Assembly: GCA_049281195.1 (NCBI GenBank)
Contig: JBAPRR010000237.1
Coordinates: 1-23,636, forward strand
Reading direction: 5' to 3'
From: JBAPRR01 sp049281195
GTDB lineage: Bacteria > Actinomycetota > Acidimicrobiia > Acidimicrobiales > CAVXTF01
DNA length: 23,636 nucleotides
Shown: positions 22,972-23,636 of the stretch, piece by piece
Position numbering within the stretch: position 1 is the first letter of the stretch
How the letters are laid out: every line of letters starts with the position of its first letter
Translations under genes and position numbers: made by a program
The notes under the pieces: generated by a model
Database searches by the model: none
What the model was told of the DNA's origin: nothing
The model's input: the letters and a program-made list of their open reading frames with translations, nothing else

Positions 22972-22996
22972 GTCGCGCGAGCAAAGTTGCTAGACA
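22968..22996 (+). promoter_or_regulatory. Predicted promoter TTGCGT-N17-TAGACA
   Basis: TTGCGT at 22968-22973 and TAGACA at 22991-22996 are separated by 17 bases. The predicted start of transcription lies at about 23003, only a few bases before the GTG at 23006, so the transcript would have nearly no leader. Confidence 0.45.
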
Positions 22997-23005
22997 TTTC
23001 GGGTC

Positions 23006-23636
23006 GTGACTGGCGTCGAGAACTCACTGTCGACCGCGCGGCCAAGCACTCGAGCACGTTTGGTGCTCAAGGGCGGAACGCTCGGTTTGGTCGTCGTCAC
23101 AGTGATCGCAACTGCTGTCTTTACTTTTGCGCGCACCGGTTCCGCCGACTCGATCTCGAGCGACAAGGCGTACGCAGCTCAACTCGCGGCGCAAATTCAG
23201 CAGGAGAACAACAAGATCTCCATGCTGAACGAGGAGTACGACCAAGCCGAGGTCAAGCTGCAACAAATCGACTCGCAGATCACCCTGAACAAAGCATCTG
23301 TCGCACACGCCGATCACTCCGTGCAGTCGGACATCTCGACGCTTCGCGACCAAGCGGTGATGGAATACATCAGCGGCGACTCCTCGAGTGGCATCGCCAA
23401 CTTGTTCGCCGGTACAGGAACTACCCAGAGTGACGCGCAGGAATACGAGAACCTCGCCGGAGGCGACGTTGCTTCGCTGATCGATCAACTACACGTCGAT
23501 CAGCAGAACCTGGCGGTACAACGAAGCCAACTGAACGCGAACGAATCCGCGCAGCGGTCGACGATTGCCGACCTCGCCTCGCAGAAGCAGCAGGCGCAGC
23601 AAGTCGAAGGCCAACTCACCCAAACGTTGTCGCAGG
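23006..23636 (+). CDS. Exported coiled-coil protein, probable NlpC/P60-type peptidoglycan hydrolase, N-terminal part
   Basis: The first 210 codons of a gene that continues past the right edge; no stop occurs in frame. From the GTG at 23006 the protein opens with about 20 basic residues, then a hydrophobic export or anchor segment (LGLVVVTVIATAVFTFA, about residues 29-45). The rest is long heptad-rich helix with many Gln and Ala (QLAAQIQQENNKISMLNEEY, then VKLQQIDSQITL and later DLASQKQQAQQVEGQL). The middle contains RDQAVMEYISGDSS, the usual element between the two coiled-coil segments of actinobacterial RipA/CwlO-type cell-wall hydrolases. The catalytic domain would lie in the missing part, so its type (NlpC/P60 or LytM) is inferred. 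Acts outside the membrane in peptidoglycan remodelling. Confidence 0.75.
   Translation, partial: MTGVENSLSTARPSTRARLVLKGGTLGLVVVTVIATAVFTFARTGSADSISSDKAYAAQLAAQIQQENNKISMLNEEYDQAEVKLQQIDSQITLNKASVAHADHSVQSDISTLRDQAVMEYISGDSSSGIANLFAGTGTTQSDAQEYENLAGGDVASLIDQLHVDQQNLAVQRSQLNANESAQRSTIADLASQKQQAQQVEGQLTQTLSQ

Larger units (their letters stand above)
22432..23005. other. 570-base gene-free region with inverted repeats upstream of an envelope gene
   Basis: No convincing coding frame lies here. Its composition differs from the neighbours: repeated CGCAA/TTGCG-type words, A/C-rich and G/T-rich runs, and several inverted repeats. These are ACCGCGC-T-GCGCGGT at 22627-22641, GCGCGC...GCGCGC near 22803-22818, and GCAAGCAT (22908-22915) with ATGCTTGC (22964-22971). 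I found no known riboswitch motif; in particular the GGGGTGAATC core of the ydaO/c-di-AMP class is absent. The region must hold the promoters of the flanking divergent genes and perhaps a structured 5' leader or small RNA. Confidence 0.5.

Noticed and set aside
22690..23005. Possible c-di-AMP (ydaO) riboswitch before the cell-wall hydrolase gene
   Set aside because: The conserved GGGGTGAATC-type core blocks and the long pseudosymmetric fold are absent.

Overview
This is a GC-rich, gene-dense chromosomal segment, most likely from a high-GC actinobacterium. An uncultured Acidimicrobiia-type lineage is my best guess, but that is inference. Supporting signs are frequent GTG starts, 4-base GTGA/ATGA start-stop overlaps, convergent genes whose stop codons overlap, several starts with a TAnnnT box 6-7 bases upstream (leaderless-style promoters), and enzymes that read closest to actinobacterial versions.

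Layout. 1-1705 (minus): a probable operon of an MBL-fold hydrolase, a flavin reductase-like protein and the 5' part of an RmlC-type dTDP-sugar epimerase cut by the window edge. 1758-2648 (plus): an epoxide-hydrolase-like alpha/beta hydrolase. 2645-5793 (minus): ATPase and fused double permease of a NitT/TauT-type ABC importer, with no binding protein beside it. 6004-6393 (minus): a small secreted protein. 6506-8068: a divergent pair, an MntP-type manganese exporter and a Zn/Mn-binding lipoprotein, with alternating inverted half-sites between them. 8066-about 11800: a decayed, visibly AT-richer accessory island holding a tandem repeat, a frameshifted serine-recombinase remnant joined to a truncated IS21-type transposase with its terminal repeats, a stray methyltransferase, a decapitated lipoprotein gene and a small unknown gene.

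11802-20334 carries three enzymes that together match the lower half of the ethylmalonyl-CoA pathway: mesaconyl-CoA hydratase (MaoC type), methylsuccinyl-CoA dehydrogenase (acyl-CoA dehydrogenase with a long N-terminal extension) and beta-methylmalyl-CoA/malyl-CoA lyase (HpcH/HpaI type). They convert methylsuccinyl-CoA to mesaconyl-CoA, then beta-methylmalyl-CoA, then glyoxylate plus propionyl-CoA. Between them lie a GT-C-like membrane protein, a small anchored protein, a DUF6941-type protein and three methyltransferases, one with an Ig-like domain apparently inserted in its fold. Crotonyl-CoA carboxylase/reductase and ethylmalonyl-CoA mutase are not in the window.

20360-22431 (minus) holds a DUF885-type metallopeptidase, a possible 28-residue ORF and a conserved-looking protein of unknown function. 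After a 570-base gene-free region with inverted repeats, a plus-strand envelope protein with a coiled coil (probable NlpC/P60-type cell-wall hydrolase) runs off the right edge. I saw no tRNA, rRNA, CRISPR array or intact mobile element.
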